64,000 nt of DNA, from NCBI RefSeq assembly GCF_024347435.1, contig NZ_AP025481.1, positions 434,001-498,000 on the forward strand, given 5' to 3'. Below, one piece after another: positions 7,359 through 16,425 of the stretch; within the stretch, counting starts at the first letter, position 1, and each line of letters starts with the position of its first letter. A program made the translations under genes and the position numbers. The stretch comes from Vibrio cyclitrophicus. GTDB taxonomy: Bacteria > Pseudomonadota > Gammaproteobacteria > Enterobacterales > Vibrionaceae. A model generated the notes under the pieces. That model was given only the letters and a program-made list of their open reading frames with translations, ran no database searches and had not been told where the DNA came from.

Positions 7359-7811
7359 ATGAAGAAATTAGTGCTGTCTGCTATGCTAGTAGCTGCGCCT
7401 GTGGCTGCAGCGGAAATTAGCGTATTAGAGGACTTGAAGTCCACCCCCCTAACATCTTATGAGGCGGGAAGAAATCAACTGGCTACATTCACCGCAGCGA
7501 TAAATCTGTTTACTAAACTTGAAGGTAAGCAAAAGTTTACATTCAATCTCCTTGAAGATGAATCAACTCTCGGTCTTGAGATCTCGGGTTTTCAGCCTGT
7601 AAAAAAAGTAACCAAGGATGAGTGTAACTCATTGTTTATTAAACTAGGTGCTTTGAATGTGGTTCCTGACTTACCTACTTTAATTTGGCCGGATTTATCT
7701 AAAGAACAAGCTAAAGACATTCAGAGTGAATTATTTATCCAAGCTAAAATTATCGCAAAAGAAAACCACGAATTCTCAATTACTTGTAAAAAGTCGCTAG
7801 CAGAAATTTAG
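7359..7811 (+). CDS. Secreted protein of unknown function (cassette)
   Basis: 150 aa with a signal peptide (MKKLVLSAMLVAAPVAAA, cleavage probably after AAA). The mature part is mostly helical-looking with two cysteines (KDECNSLF and ITCKKSL) that could form one disulfide. Not recognised. CAAGGAAG lies 8-14 nt upstream of the ATG. A good intrinsic terminator follows, unusual inside a cassette array and suggesting that the gene has its own transcription unit. Confidence 0.72.
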   Translation: MKKLVLSAMLVAAPVAAAEISVLEDLKSTPLTSYEAGRNQLATFTAAINLFTKLEGKQKFTFNLLEDESTLGLEISGFQPVKKVTKDECNSLFIKLGALNVVPDLPTLIWPDLSKEQAKDIQSELFIQAKIIAKENHEFSITCKKSLAEI

Positions 7812-7828
7812 CCTAGCTAGCTAGCTAC

Positions 7829-7862
7829 TATAGCGTCAATAGCCAATTTTTGACGCTATTCT
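7829..7862 (+). terminator. Intrinsic terminator-like hairpin
   Basis: TAGCGTCAA at 7831-7839 pairs with TTGACGCTA at 7850-7858, followed by TTCTT. It lies 20-50 nt after the secreted-protein gene, preceded by a short AGCTAGCTAGCT run. Confidence 0.6.
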
Positions 7863-7959
7863 TATCCCACATTACACCGTCTCTTAGCATTGAATTAAGT
7901 ATTACAGCTATCTTGTTCATGCAGGCAATTATCGCTACTTTGTAGATTTTCCTGTCGTA

Positions 7960-8285
7960 AGTAATGGTTCATAAGTAGCCTTAAAAACTGGGTTACATTG
8001 GATATCAGACACTATGCCAAGTATTCCTTACCCAATAATGTGCACCATCACACGCTTCAACGGCTATACGCATGAGTGGTATATTTGCTATTGTAGTCAG
8101 TAGCTTAGCTCTATTGCTGATTTATGAAGAATGACCTTAACATTTTGGCCTTCAACATGAAGATTGAGATAGGATTTAACTAGCTCGATTGTGTAGAAAT
8201 AAGAATGATCAGATATGGTACCTGCGGTGAAATTAGGTACTACATACGTATGGTAGATCCTCGAAAGGTGGAGTCCATGTCATTT
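7960..8285 (-). pseudogene. Decayed IS1111-type transposase N-terminus and IS right end
   Basis: From about 8010 the sequence clearly follows the element at 3036-4268 in its N-terminal transposase part (CCCAATAATGTGCACCA, GTATATTTGCTATTGTAGTC, AGAAATAAGAATGATCAG). It has many substitutions, including a lost start. Weaker similarity extends back to roughly 7960. It ends GGTGGAGTCCAT then GTCATTT at 8285, again just before a degenerate core (GCTAAAT). Confidence 0.78.
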
Positions 8286-8323
8286 GCTAAATTACTTTCA
8301 AGCATCATAGTAAGGATTATATT

Positions 8324-9268
8324 TTGGAAGAAGTACAACAAAAATGGATTTGTGGTTTTTGGACGAGAATCGGAGCCTTGTTTATTGACACAATATTTTT
8401 AGGTGTATTGGGGTATGTTGTCGGCTTATTTCTAGAAGATGTTTTCGTCCAGCTTGGTGAGTGGGGAAGGTTGATTGGCTTTGTTGTGTCAATTACATAT
8501 TTTGGTGTAATGAATAGCTCTTTATTAAATGGCCAGACAATAGGGAAAAAGCTTCTAAATATAAGAGTTGTTGACTCATGCAATTCAACTATCAGCCTAC
8601 CAAAGTCCTTTTTGAGGTATAGCTTCCTTGCCGTTCCATTTTCTCTGAATGGAGCACAAATTACTAACGAAGCAGTAATCCCATATTTAATGTACCTGTT
8701 ATCGTTTATCGTATTTGGTGGCTTATGCTCAATTACTTACTTATATATTTTTAATCGCGTAACTCGACAGTCATTACATGATCTTGCCGTAGGCACTTAT
8801 GTCGTAAATGCAGAGGCTAGTTCTGAAAAGTTGCCATCAGTCTGGAGACCTCACTTAGTAGTGGTTACCGGCTTATTTGTTACAGCGGTCCTTGTCCCCG
8901 TTCTTACTTCTGACTTAACTCAATCAGAATCGTTCAAGGGACTGTTAGTAACACAGAAAGCAATCAATAATAATGAGTCAGTAAAATATGCAGGGGTCAC
9001 AGAAGGTGCAACAACTTTCACTTCATCAAACTCTGGGAGTAAAACAACGACATATGTGAAAGCTCAAGCTTTTCTTTATAAAGATAGTGTTCGAGATTCA
9101 GAGATCGCAAAGCAACTAGTCCAAACTATAATTTATACTTACCCAGAGTCGCTAAATAAAAACTTGATTAAAGTAACTCTTACCTACGGTTATGATATTG
9201 GTATTGCTTCAAAATGGAATAGTTACAACTACAAGTTTAATCCGCAAGAGCTCAAAATTTCGGAGTAA
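8324..9268 (+). CDS. RDD family membrane protein (cassette)
   Basis: 314 aa. The RDD domain occupies about residues 8-160: FWTRIGALFIDTIFLGVLGY carries the family's R..D pattern, then TIGKKLLNIRVVD, three to four hydrophobic helices, and RQSLHDLAVGTYVV, the typical closing motif. A further hydrophobic segment (VVVTGLFVTAVLVPVL) links to a roughly 110-residue hydrophilic C-terminal domain I do not recognise. RDD proteins are often transport-related, for example Na+/H+ exchange in some, but roles vary. The start is TTG with TAAGGA 8 nt upstream, the same arrangement as the EVE-HNH gene. Confidence 0.8.
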   Translation: MEEVQQKWICGFWTRIGALFIDTIFLGVLGYVVGLFLEDVFVQLGEWGRLIGFVVSITYFGVMNSSLLNGQTIGKKLLNIRVVDSCNSTISLPKSFLRYSFLAVPFSLNGAQITNEAVIPYLMYLLSFIVFGGLCSITYLYIFNRVTRQSLHDLAVGTYVVNAEASSEKLPSVWRPHLVVVTGLFVTAVLVPVLTSDLTQSESFKGLLVTQKAINNNESVKYAGVTEGATTFTSSNSGSKTTTYVKAQAFLYKDSVRDSEIAKQLVQTIIYTYPESLNKNLIKVTLTYGYDIGIASKWNSYNYKFNPQELKISE

Positions 9269-9270
9269 TC

Positions 9271-9371
9271 GTCATCTAACAAGACTTTAAATTTTGTTCA
9301 AATGATAGCTTCGGTGCAATTAGCTATTACACAAGTGTGGCAGATCCTTGGAAAGGGGCTCCCTGTCATTC
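9271..9371. mobile_element. attC left arm plus IS1111-type right-end relic
   Basis: ATCTAACAAGACTTTAAA (from 9273) resembles an attC start. From about 9303 the sequence matches the IS right end (AAGTGTGGCAGATCCTTGG, then CCTGTCATTC to 9371), directly followed by a core-like GTTATAGC. The attC right arm is missing. Confidence 0.72.
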
Positions 9372-9402
9372 GTTATAGCTCATCGATAGTCTAAGGATTT
9401 AG

Positions 9403-9954
9403 ATGTACAAAATGCAAATAGGTTTAGTCATGGCGTGCATGACCGCCCTTGGTTATATGATGGGGAGTGACTTTAGCTCAATGGAACAACACACAACATT
9501 TCAAGGTGAAGGACTCTCTTTATTTGCAGTTGAAGTAGCTAAACCTTTCCCAGTCGAACCTTTGAAAAACTTCAATATTGCCACTGATAGTCCAATTACT
9601 AATTTTCGAGTGCCTCTAGATCTAGATACTGACTCAAAGCTTAGTTTTATATCTGACTACGAAGTTACAATTGACAATGGCTCTGGATTGGTGGGGCGAG
9701 TTAAAATCGAGCGGGGTTTTATCAGTAAGAGCGAATGTATTTCAGCTTTAGGCTATTTGGTTGACAAGTTTCAGGAGTATTATCCAGAATTCCAATTTGA
9801 AGTTGGTAAATCAAGCTACTCGAAAGCCGTTGGAGATTTGCGAGTTGGTGCTTCATGCTCAGTTTATGAAAGCTCCCCATACGTTTCGTTAGAGTACTAC
9901 TTAGAAAGTAACTCTGTAGCAAATAGCGTTCTTAAAGCTTTCACCCGCAGATAA
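9403..9954 (+). CDS. Putative exported protein of unknown function (last cassette)
   Basis: 183 aa. An N-terminal hydrophobic stretch (MQIGLVMACMTALGYMMG) is probably a signal peptide or anchor. The remainder is soluble, with two cysteines (KSECISALG and GASCSVYES) and several beta-like stretches. Not recognised. TAAGGA sits 6 nt before the ATG. A truncated attC follows, so this appears to be the distal end of the array. Confidence 0.7.
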   Translation: MYKMQIGLVMACMTALGYMMGSDFSSMEQHTTFQGEGLSLFAVEVAKPFPVEPLKNFNIATDSPITNFRVPLDLDTDSKLSFISDYEVTIDNGSGLVGRVKIERGFISKSECISALGYLVDKFQEYYPEFQFEVGKSSYSKAVGDLRVGASCSVYESSPYVSLEYYLESNSVANSVLKAFTRR

Positions 9955-9957
9955 AGG

Positions 9958-9990
9958 GCTATTACAAACGTTTAAGAATCAAGACAATCA
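9958..9990 (+). repeat. attC remnant at the array end
   Basis: CTATTACAAACGTTTAAGA resembles the first 20 nt of an attC, but no right arm or core follows. The terminator of the converging chromosomal gene comes directly after. It likely marks the cassette array boundary. Confidence 0.5.
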
Positions 9991-10018
9991 AAGAGGGCGC
10001 CGATAGCAGGCGCCCTTT
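9991..10018. terminator. Bidirectional intrinsic terminator
   Basis: AAGAGGGCGCC (9991-10001) pairs with GGCGCCCTTT (10009-10018) around a GATAGCA loop. It lies between the last cassette and the converging DoxX gene and can serve both. Confidence 0.75.
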
Positions 10019-10021
10019 GTG

Positions 10022-10420
10022 TTAGTTGGTAACGCTGTAAGTGTCGTAATCGCGAAGTAAGAAGAGTGCGATACAGGCTGCGAACATTGGCCAAGAGGCA
10101 AAGAACAGTAGGTTATTGAACGGGTCCATGTATTTTCCAAAAGAGGCGAAAGTTGAACCTGCATGCAGGACCAAAATCGCGCCGTAGGTGTACTTTTTCC
10201 ACATGCCGACAACAAACGCACCTAAGAATCCTAGCTGCGCGACACCCATAGCCATTATTGCGTTGTCCGAGATGTCGATGCCGTAAAAGCCAGACAGTAC
10301 TTTTGTTGCATGCTCAGGTACAAGGATCTTATCCAAGCCCCAGAACAAGAAGACGATAAAAATGCCGATTCTCAGCAGCAGTAGGCTAGTCGCCAGTTTG
10401 GTTTGAAGTTTCTTTTCCAT
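10022..10420 (-). CDS. DoxX family membrane protein
   Basis: 132 aa with four hydrophobic helices; LLRIGIFIVFLFWGLDKILVPE at the N-terminus is the family signature region (arginine in helix 1, W/G-x-DK). DoxX-like proteins are inner-membrane proteins linked in various bacteria to redox or thiol stress, without a uniform role. The gene stands alone, converging on the cassette array, with a strong terminator directly downstream and AGGGATATC upstream of the ATG. Confidence 0.8.
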   Translation of the reverse strand: MEKKLQTKLATSLLLLRIGIFIVFLFWGLDKILVPEHATKVLSGFYGIDISDNAIMAMGVAQLGFLGAFVVGMWKKYTYGAILVLHAGSTFASFGKYMDPFNNLLFFASWPMFAACIALFLLRDYDTYSVTN

Positions 10421-10623
10421 GATATCCCTTGTGATGCACTCAACGATGCGATGAAATTAAATGTTCTTCAAAGAAGACCCATCGTATTCGCGTTTTCTTT
10501 CGTTATTTTTTAGTGCCTTATGTAACAAGGAGTGTCTGCTTAGTGGGTTTGATGGTGGGTAACGTTAATGCAGACTTAGGTAGAGCTTATATGCGACGAG
10601 AAGTCAGGCTTAGATTCTCGATC

Positions 10624-13086
10624 TTAATGTACTTGGCCGTGTATATAAGTTACTGGCGCAGCATAAGCCATTATCATTCGTTGAGCCTGATGTTCATTGA
10701 CTAAGATGCGGTTGATGAGCTTTTGAAGTTGATCTATTTCTGGCAACTGCTGATGCTTTATTTGCTTTTCAAGAGCCGTCAATTGGTGTGCCAACATGTT
10801 TAGCCCGAGGTTCAAAGCCATCCCTTTTACTGAGTGTAAAGTATTCTTTATAGATTTAAGGTCCTGCTGAATGTAGGCCTCGATGAGTTGATCGATGGAC
10901 TCTTCAAGTTCTCTCGATGTTGACTTCAAAAGCACGATCAGGTCGTGGTGGTTTTCTTTAAACGATTGAATAACCTCTGATTGGCTAATCTCTTCTTCTG
11001 TTAGGCTTAGTTTATCAATGGGCTCTCTGTGAAGTTCGATAACATTGCTTGTTATATCAGTCGTGGATTCGCTATTAGCGTGTTTAGGCAGCCGTGAAGA
11101 AAACTGCTGTAGGGCATCGAAGAAACTCTCTTGCTGCAACGGCTTTGTTAAAACGTGGTCTGCACCCGCTTCAATAAAGCTGTCGTGAGCCTCGCGAAAC
11201 ACATCGGCGGTGTAAGCAAATATCAGAGTGTTTAAGCCAAGCTGTTGTCTAATAAATTGTGTTGCTTCAACTCCATTCATTTCAGGCATGTGATTGTCCA
11301 TTAAGATGAGGTCATATTTTGCTGTTTTCAGGTATTCCGTCGCGATTCTTCCGTTTTCTGCCAGTTCAACATGATATCCGAAGTTTTCACAAAAGCCTTT
11401 AGCAACAATGGCGTTAATACGGTTGTCTTCTACTAGCAGCACGTTCAGTGGATTATTGAATGGTTCGTCCGTGCTGATCAGATCTGAGTTGGTTTCTGTT
11501 GCTTTGTGTACTTGCCAGGTGATAGGTAATGATACGTGGAACTTGGTTCCAAGCCCTACGGCACTGTTTAGAGTTATCTCACCTCCCATTAACTCCACGA
11601 GCTTTTTAACGATAGCTAACCCAAGCCCTGTGCCTCCAAATTTTCTTGTTGTGGATGCATCCGCTTGTTCGAACGAGTTGAATATATGCTGGTGCTTATC
11701 TTTCGGGATCCCGACGCCAGTATCCGTTATGGTCAGAAGGAGCTTGTTGTCCTGATGATTAAGGGCTAACTGGAACAATACGTGGCCTTCATTGGTAAAC
11801 TTGACCGCGTTGCCCCCTAAATTAAACAAGATTTGGCGCAACCTCGCGCAATCCCCAATAAGGTCTATGTTGTTAGGCACCTCGTTATCGACGATTAAAC
11901 GGATACTCTTTTCGTCTGCCATCGGTTTAATTGCACTGCAGACCGGTCGAATAACTTGTTCAAAGTTAAACGGAGCAATATCCAATTCGAGTTTGTTTTC
12001 CTCCACTTTAGAGAAATCTAGGATGTCGTTGAGTATTGTCATCAGGTGTTGGCCTGAATCGAGAATGACTTCGATGTTCTCTTTGGTAGCCGGTTCTTTA
12101 GTCTGGGAAGCTATGATCTGCGATATGCCAAGTACACCATTCATAGGGGTGCGTATTTCATGGCTCATCGTTGAAAGGAATTCACTTTTCGCTTTAGCGG
12201 CGGCTTCGGCTTTTTTACGTTCAGCGATAAGATCACGGTTTGAGGCATGCATTTGATTGTTGCTTTTAACCAGAGTCGTCGCCATTTTCTGAAAACTGTG
12301 GGTGAGTTGAGCAACTTCATCGTTACCACTCATCGAGGGGCTTCGGTCAAGCATGGAAGCGACTTGCTTTAAATGACCAGCCGCCACTTGATTCGCCGCG
12401 TTAAGGAGTAGGTGAATACGTTTCTTGATGCGATTGGATGACCATGCTGCTACGAGCAGAGAAATGAACGTTGAAAATAGCGTTCCTAGAAATAGCACAT
12501 AACTGGTTTGATTGGCGGAGTGATCGGATTCTTTCACTCGAATTTGAATAAGCTTTTGTTCGATTGAAATAAACTCGGCTATCTCGTTACGAATTTTATC
12601 AATAAGTTGTTTGCCCGTTTGTTTCTGAGTTAAAGCAATCACATTTTGCATCGTAGTTGTGCCATTGCCTACTAAACTACGTTGGGCGATTTCTTTTTCA
12701 CCTGCTTCCTTAAGCCATTGCTTATGAAGCGCATCTATCTTTCGGAGACGCTCGACTTGTTTAGGGCTATCGCTTACTTGTTCACAAAGGGTATGAACTT
12801 TTTGGTTCCAAACATCAAGTGCAAGGTGATAAGGCTCAAGAAATACAGGGTCACCCGTAATGAGGTAGCCCCTTTGACCCGTTTCCATATCAATGGCTAG
12901 GTTTAACAGTTCTTGAGCTCGAGCAATTGCTTTGTGAGTGTGGACCACCCAATGGTTATCTTCGACCATAGATTGGGTGTTTTTATGGACAGAGAATGAA
13001 ACAAGAACCATCAATGCGATTGGAATTGAAAAGCTAACTAAGAGCTTTCTCTGCAGAGAAATATCATCAAACCAACTCGCAAACAT
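10624..13086 (-). CDS. Hybrid sensor histidine kinase (CHASE3-HAMP-HisKA-HATPase-REC-Hpt)
   Basis: 820 aa. Domains in order: TM1 (about 13-32), periplasmic CHASE3 sensor (about 35-185, with METGQRGYLITGD), TM2 (about 195-215), HAMP, HisKA with phospho-His H309 (FLSTMSHEIRTPMNG), HATPase with N422/N426 and GTGLGL near 486, a receiver with acidic E553/D554 and phospho-Asp D597 (LILMDNHMPEM) and K648, and a C-terminal Hpt with H751 (HSVKG). All phosphorelay residues are present, so a four-step relay to a separate response regulator is expected; none is adjacent. The EAL gene upstream on the same strand is separated by a strong terminator. Confidence 0.93.
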   Translation of the reverse strand: MFASWFDDISLQRKLLVSFSIPIALMVLVSFSVHKNTQSMVEDNHWVVHTHKAIARAQELLNLAIDMETGQRGYLITGDPVFLEPYHLALDVWNQKVHTLCEQVSDSPKQVERLRKIDALHKQWLKEAGEKEIAQRSLVGNGTTTMQNVIALTQKQTGKQLIDKIRNEIAEFISIEQKLIQIRVKESDHSANQTSYVLFLGTLFSTFISLLVAAWSSNRIKKRIHLLLNAANQVAAGHLKQVASMLDRSPSMSGNDEVAQLTHSFQKMATTLVKSNNQMHASNRDLIAERKKAEAAAKAKSEFLSTMSHEIRTPMNGVLGISQIIASQTKEPATKENIEVILDSGQHLMTILNDILDFSKVEENKLELDIAPFNFEQVIRPVCSAIKPMADEKSIRLIVDNEVPNNIDLIGDCARLRQILFNLGGNAVKFTNEGHVLFQLALNHQDNKLLLTITDTGVGIPKDKHQHIFNSFEQADASTTRKFGGTGLGLAIVKKLVELMGGEITLNSAVGLGTKFHVSLPITWQVHKATETNSDLISTDEPFNNPLNVLLVEDNRINAIVAKGFCENFGYHVELAENGRIATEYLKTAKYDLILMDNHMPEMNGVEATQFIRQQLGLNTLIFAYTADVFREAHDSFIEAGADHVLTKPLQQESFFDALQQFSSRLPKHANSESTTDITSNVIELHREPIDKLSLTEEEISQSEVIQSFKENHHDLIVLLKSTSRELEESIDQLIEAYIQQDLKSIKNTLHSVKGMALNLGLNMLAHQLTALEKQIKHQQLPEIDQLQKLINRILVNEHQAQRMIMAYAAPVTYIHGQVH

Positions 13087-13188
13087 AAAGTCACGTATTC
13101 CACACTATAAAAACCTATAGTTATTGTAGATTAGATTGTTAGGTGTACAAATGCATAGTGTGTGGTTGAGCGATTTTTGAACCTAAAA

Positions 13189-13226
13189 AGGTAGTCAGAG
13201 CTCTAAAAATAGAGCTCTGACTACCT
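13189..13226 (-). terminator. Strong intrinsic terminator after the EAL gene
   Basis: A perfect 16 bp stem, AGGTAGTCAGAGCTCT (13189-13204) with its complement at 13211-13226 and a 6 nt loop. On the minus strand it is followed by TTTTTAGG. It separates the EAL gene from the hybrid kinase. Confidence 0.88.
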
Positions 13227-13278
13227 TGGTATACGAATGAAGGTAAGAACAGAGTGGCACAAAACGTATCAGTCTGAT

Positions 13279-14859
13279 TTAAGAATGGCCTAACTCTGAT
13301 GAAGAAGGAGCCGGCGCTTGATAGCCGCGACTAAGCTCGAAATGCTGCTGCTTGAGTAAGCTTAGCGCTAGGTTTATCGGCATTGGCTTATAAAAATAGA
13401 AGCCTTGAATGTAGTCGACGCCCAGTTTAGAGAGGATTTTTGTTTGTGATTCGTATTCGACTCCTTCAACGATGACTTGCATCCCTAACGTGTGAGCAAG
13501 CTGCAACATAGACTCAAGTAAAGGCAAGCCAAAGCTGGACTCGTCAGATATGTTTTTTACGAACACACGGTCAATTTTAAGAATGCTAAACGGAAACTGT
13601 CTCACAAAATCTAAGCCCGCATAGCCTGTCCCAAAATCATCAATTGCAACTCTCACACCTAACTCAGACAGTTTGGTTAGGTTACTTCTTATCTTGACCA
13701 TATCGGCGTCAGAACATTCGCCGTCTTCAGTAACCTCAAAAACCACACGTTTTAGAATGTCTGGGTGTTTCTTGTAGATGTTCATCACTTTATTCGCGAA
13801 GTTACTATTGGAAACGACATTTCGGCTTATATTGACGCTAATATATTTTGAATCAAATAACTCTTGATTATGTTTTATCGTGTTGAGTACTTCGCGCAAC
13901 ACAAAGTAAGTCAGGTCCTCAATCAATCCTAAGCTTTCTGCAAGTGGAATGAATATGGCAGGGGACACGTTACCCTCAACAGGGTCGCTCCACCTAAGGA
14001 GTGACTCACAGCCCACTATTTCAGTGGTATGTTGGTTAACGACTGGTTGCAGGTGTAAATGGAGGTGTTTGTTTTTTAACGCACTAGAAAGTGAGTACTC
14101 TAAGCTATGTTGGCTCTGTTTTTTATACTTGATCGAGATAAGGCTGATAGTAATGATTCCAGCCATCAGAAAGCCAAACCATGAGTAGCTCAATAAGAAG
14201 TTTAAGTAATACTGATACCCAATGTATGACGTGATAGTGAGTGGGTAAGTATTTGAGTGTATTTGCACTTTGGCAATGTGTGCCCCAGTGTCTGATGGGT
14301 AAATATCCCTTTTTATCACTTCAACTTTGGCTTGAATTCCATAATTGCTCAGGTTTTTTTCTACGAGATCATAGATGAAGTGGGGCGGTATCATCAGGCT
14401 TACCCCTACATCTTCCTTATTTGAGAAAATGAGCATGATAGATTGAACCTGAGTAATGGCTGAATTTGAATACGATAGCGTGGTTAAATTCGGACTGTCA
14501 TTGAGTCGCTGCCTAATCGTTTTGTACAAGCGAAACGAAACCTCACCATCGGTGGTTGAACAGTAAAACTGGTCGTCCTTGTTAAAAGCCGCCGCTTCTT
14601 TTACCCAATCTGCATCAAAAACGTTTTGACGAAGCTGCATAACAATCGAGTCACAAGGTTGGTCTGGCGAAATTTCTGAGAGAAAAAGGTCAAACCTTGA
14701 TTGTATTCCCGCAAGCCTTGTTTCAACTAATTTCGATGAGTCTTCGGTTAACGTTTGATAATGAAGCGGCGTAAAAGGAATAAGCAAAGCCATAGAAAAA
14801 AAGAACGAAATGGCAAAGTAGAATGATGTTTTAGCGAAGTGTTGATACTTAATGTCCAT
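13279..14859 (-). CDS. c-di-GMP phosphodiesterase, CSS-type sensor with EAL domain
   Basis: 526 aa. TM1 (about 12-30), a periplasmic domain with C69 and a C100-S-T motif corresponding to the CSS motif (here CST), TM2 (about 220-242), and a cytoplasmic EAL domain from about 258. The catalytic set is complete: E285-S-L-L-R (ESL variant of EAL), N343, E375, D407/D408 in DDFGTGY, K428, E465 and Q485. CSS-type EAL enzymes respond to periplasmic thiol redox state through the two cysteines. It hydrolyses c-di-GMP at the inner membrane. The fate of the Ser-to-Thr change in the CSS motif is unclear. Confidence 0.92.
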   Translation of the reverse strand: MDIKYQHFAKTSFYFAISFFFSMALLIPFTPLHYQTLTEDSSKLVETRLAGIQSRFDLFLSEISPDQPCDSIVMQLRQNVFDADWVKEAAAFNKDDQFYCSTTDGEVSFRLYKTIRQRLNDSPNLTTLSYSNSAITQVQSIMLIFSNKEDVGVSLMIPPHFIYDLVEKNLSNYGIQAKVEVIKRDIYPSDTGAHIAKVQIHSNTYPLTITSYIGYQYYLNFLLSYSWFGFLMAGIITISLISIKYKKQSQHSLEYSLSSALKNKHLHLHLQPVVNQHTTEIVGCESLLRWSDPVEGNVSPAIFIPLAESLGLIEDLTYFVLREVLNTIKHNQELFDSKYISVNISRNVVSNSNFANKVMNIYKKHPDILKRVVFEVTEDGECSDADMVKIRSNLTKLSELGVRVAIDDFGTGYAGLDFVRQFPFSILKIDRVFVKNISDESSFGLPLLESMLQLAHTLGMQVIVEGVEYESQTKILSKLGVDYIQGFYFYKPMPINLALSLLKQQHFELSRGYQAPAPSSSELGHS

Positions 14860-15156
14860 AATTGGAAAAGTATTGCCGATTATCGTGAGTATTCAATTTA
14901 ATTTATAAATTTAACGATAATAACGCAAGCTTATTCATAAATATTGTGAATAAGCGCATGAGTTATTTATTGAAATAGAGGCTTTTCTAGTCTTAGTATA
15001 AAAATCAGAGTGTTAGATGCGCCTTTAGGGTTAGATGTGATGATTTTTTGTTCAACGGTTTTTGGGGTTTCTGAGGTAGTACATTGTGCATCTTTCCATC
15101 ATTAGATTTTGATATGAGGCTTTAGAAGTAATGCGAAGTAAGCGGGCTTGGTAACA

Positions 15157-15819
15157 ATGATAAGAAAATTAATGTGGATGTTATTACGAATTTTAATCGT
15201 CTATTTGATGATTGCTCCTACCTACGCAGTTCTGATTTTAACGAATATAGCCGAGCCTCATCTTTTAGGGACTAAACCAGAAGTGTTAGTTTGGCTTTCG
15301 TGCTTCCTTCTTTTGATTGGCTATATACTAATCAGGATTTCTAAAACGAGAAATATAGGAAAATTATTATCACTTAGTGTTTTTGGGGCGATAGTCTTAA
15401 TCATGTATGTAGACGAGCGTTATTGGATTTTTGAAATCAGTGTCAATGCATGGAGCTTATTTTTGGCCACTCTGTATTTGTTAATGCTTTTGTACTTCAT
15501 TTTTCCAGTTAAGCAATTTAAGCCTTTACTGAGCTTAGTTCCTGTCGCTGGGGTATCTTGGTTTTTAGTTTGGACTTTCCTGGGTCCAATAAGCTTAACG
15601 TATGATTTGATGAGCAGTAAGACAACCATTCCAATCGATAAATACCAAAAGGTAATAGGCTTGCTTCCGGAGTTGTACCTCAGTGCTTTTCAATCAGGCT
15701 TGTTTTCGATGTTTCTTGTGCTGTGGCTATATGCTTTTGTCATCTTGTGTCATAACCCCAAACGCAGCTATCGGAAACTGGCCACTCATGTATCTAAGTT
15801 TCGTAACACGTGGCAATAA
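15157..15819 (+). CDS. Multi-pass membrane protein, unknown
   Basis: About 220 aa starting at ATG 15157 (MIRKLMWMLLRILIVYLM); a TTG 9 nt earlier is possible. Roughly six hydrophobic helices: residues near the N-terminus, VLVWLSCFLLLIGYILI, LLSLSVFGAIVLIMYV, WSLFLATLYLLMLLYFIF, LLSLVPVAGVSWFLVWTFL and SMFLVLWLYAFVILC. I do not recognise the family. It may be co-transcribed with the small secreted LprI-like gene 37 nt downstream. Confidence 0.65.
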   Translation: MIRKLMWMLLRILIVYLMIAPTYAVLILTNIAEPHLLGTKPEVLVWLSCFLLLIGYILIRISKTRNIGKLLSLSVFGAIVLIMYVDERYWIFEISVNAWSLFLATLYLLMLLYFIFPVKQFKPLLSLVPVAGVSWFLVWTFLGPISLTYDLMSSKTTIPIDKYQKVIGLLPELYLSAFQSGLFSMFLVLWLYAFVILCHNPKRSYRKLATHVSKFRNTWQ

Positions 15820-15856
15820 TAGGGGTATATATGTGCTTTGGGAGTAGGAGAAGGCA

Positions 15857-16282
15857 ATGAAAAAGGTTTTATCGGTCGTGTTATTAACTTGTGTGCCTTT
15901 GCTGGTATCAGCATCAGATGATGCTATCGATTGCGAAAATGCGATGACAACATTAGAGATTAACCAATGTGCATCTATTAGTCTGGAATCTGCACAACTG
16001 GAACTTGACCAATACCTTGAAGCTAGCTTTAAGCACAATGCTTATGATGAGGAATTGGTGAATTCAATCAAGGTTGCTCAGGACAGTTGGCAAGCTTACA
16101 TGACTGCACATTGTGACTCGGTGTATACCCAATGGCGTGATGGATCTATTAGAGGCCTCATGGCATTGTCTTGCAAAACCGAGCTGACTAAAAAAAGAAC
16201 GCATGAGGTGTGGGGAAACTTCTTAACCTACATGGACAGCACACCGCCAGTTTTACCAGAACCAAATCTTAACTCAACATAG
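15857..16282 (+). CDS. Lysozyme inhibitor LprI-like (DUF1311) secreted protein
   Basis: 141 aa with a signal peptide (MKKVLSVVLLTCVPLLVSA). The mature part follows the LprI/DUF1311 pattern: DAIDCENAMTTLEINQCAS, then AQDSWQAYMTAHCDS and ALSCKTELTKKRT, four cysteines at conserved positions. Family members are periplasmic, and some inhibit lysozyme. AGGAGAAGG precedes the ATG. A bidirectional terminator follows. Confidence 0.82.
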   Translation: MKKVLSVVLLTCVPLLVSASDDAIDCENAMTTLEINQCASISLESAQLELDQYLEASFKHNAYDEELVNSIKVAQDSWQAYMTAHCDSVYTQWRDGSIRGLMALSCKTELTKKRTHEVWGNFLTYMDSTPPVLPEPNLNST

Positions 16283-16304
16283 CATTAGACTTAAAACTGG
16301 AACG

Positions 16305-16337
16305 AAAAGGGTAAGGTGACTAACCTTGCCCTTTGTT
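16305..16337. terminator. Bidirectional intrinsic terminator
   Basis: AAAAGGGTAAGGT pairs with ACCTTGCCCTTT (16323-16334) around GACTA. It separates the plus-strand LprI-like gene from the converging rbsR. Confidence 0.75.
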
Positions 16338-16425
16338 ATTGGGGTCTGTTGTTTGGATTGTTGCTTTAGCGAGTTAATTTACACTGTTTCTGTGCTTTAC
16401 GGCTTTGCTTTAGTCTGAAGGCGCA

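Noticed and set aside
1..10000. CRISPR array suspected from regularly spaced repeats
   Set aside because: The repeats are attC sites about 100-130 bp long with cassettes of unequal size between them, and no short identical direct repeats occur.
11408..12256. Plus-strand open frames of 115 and 154 codons within the histidine kinase
   Set aside because: Antisense shadows of a gene with complete domain content on the minus strand.
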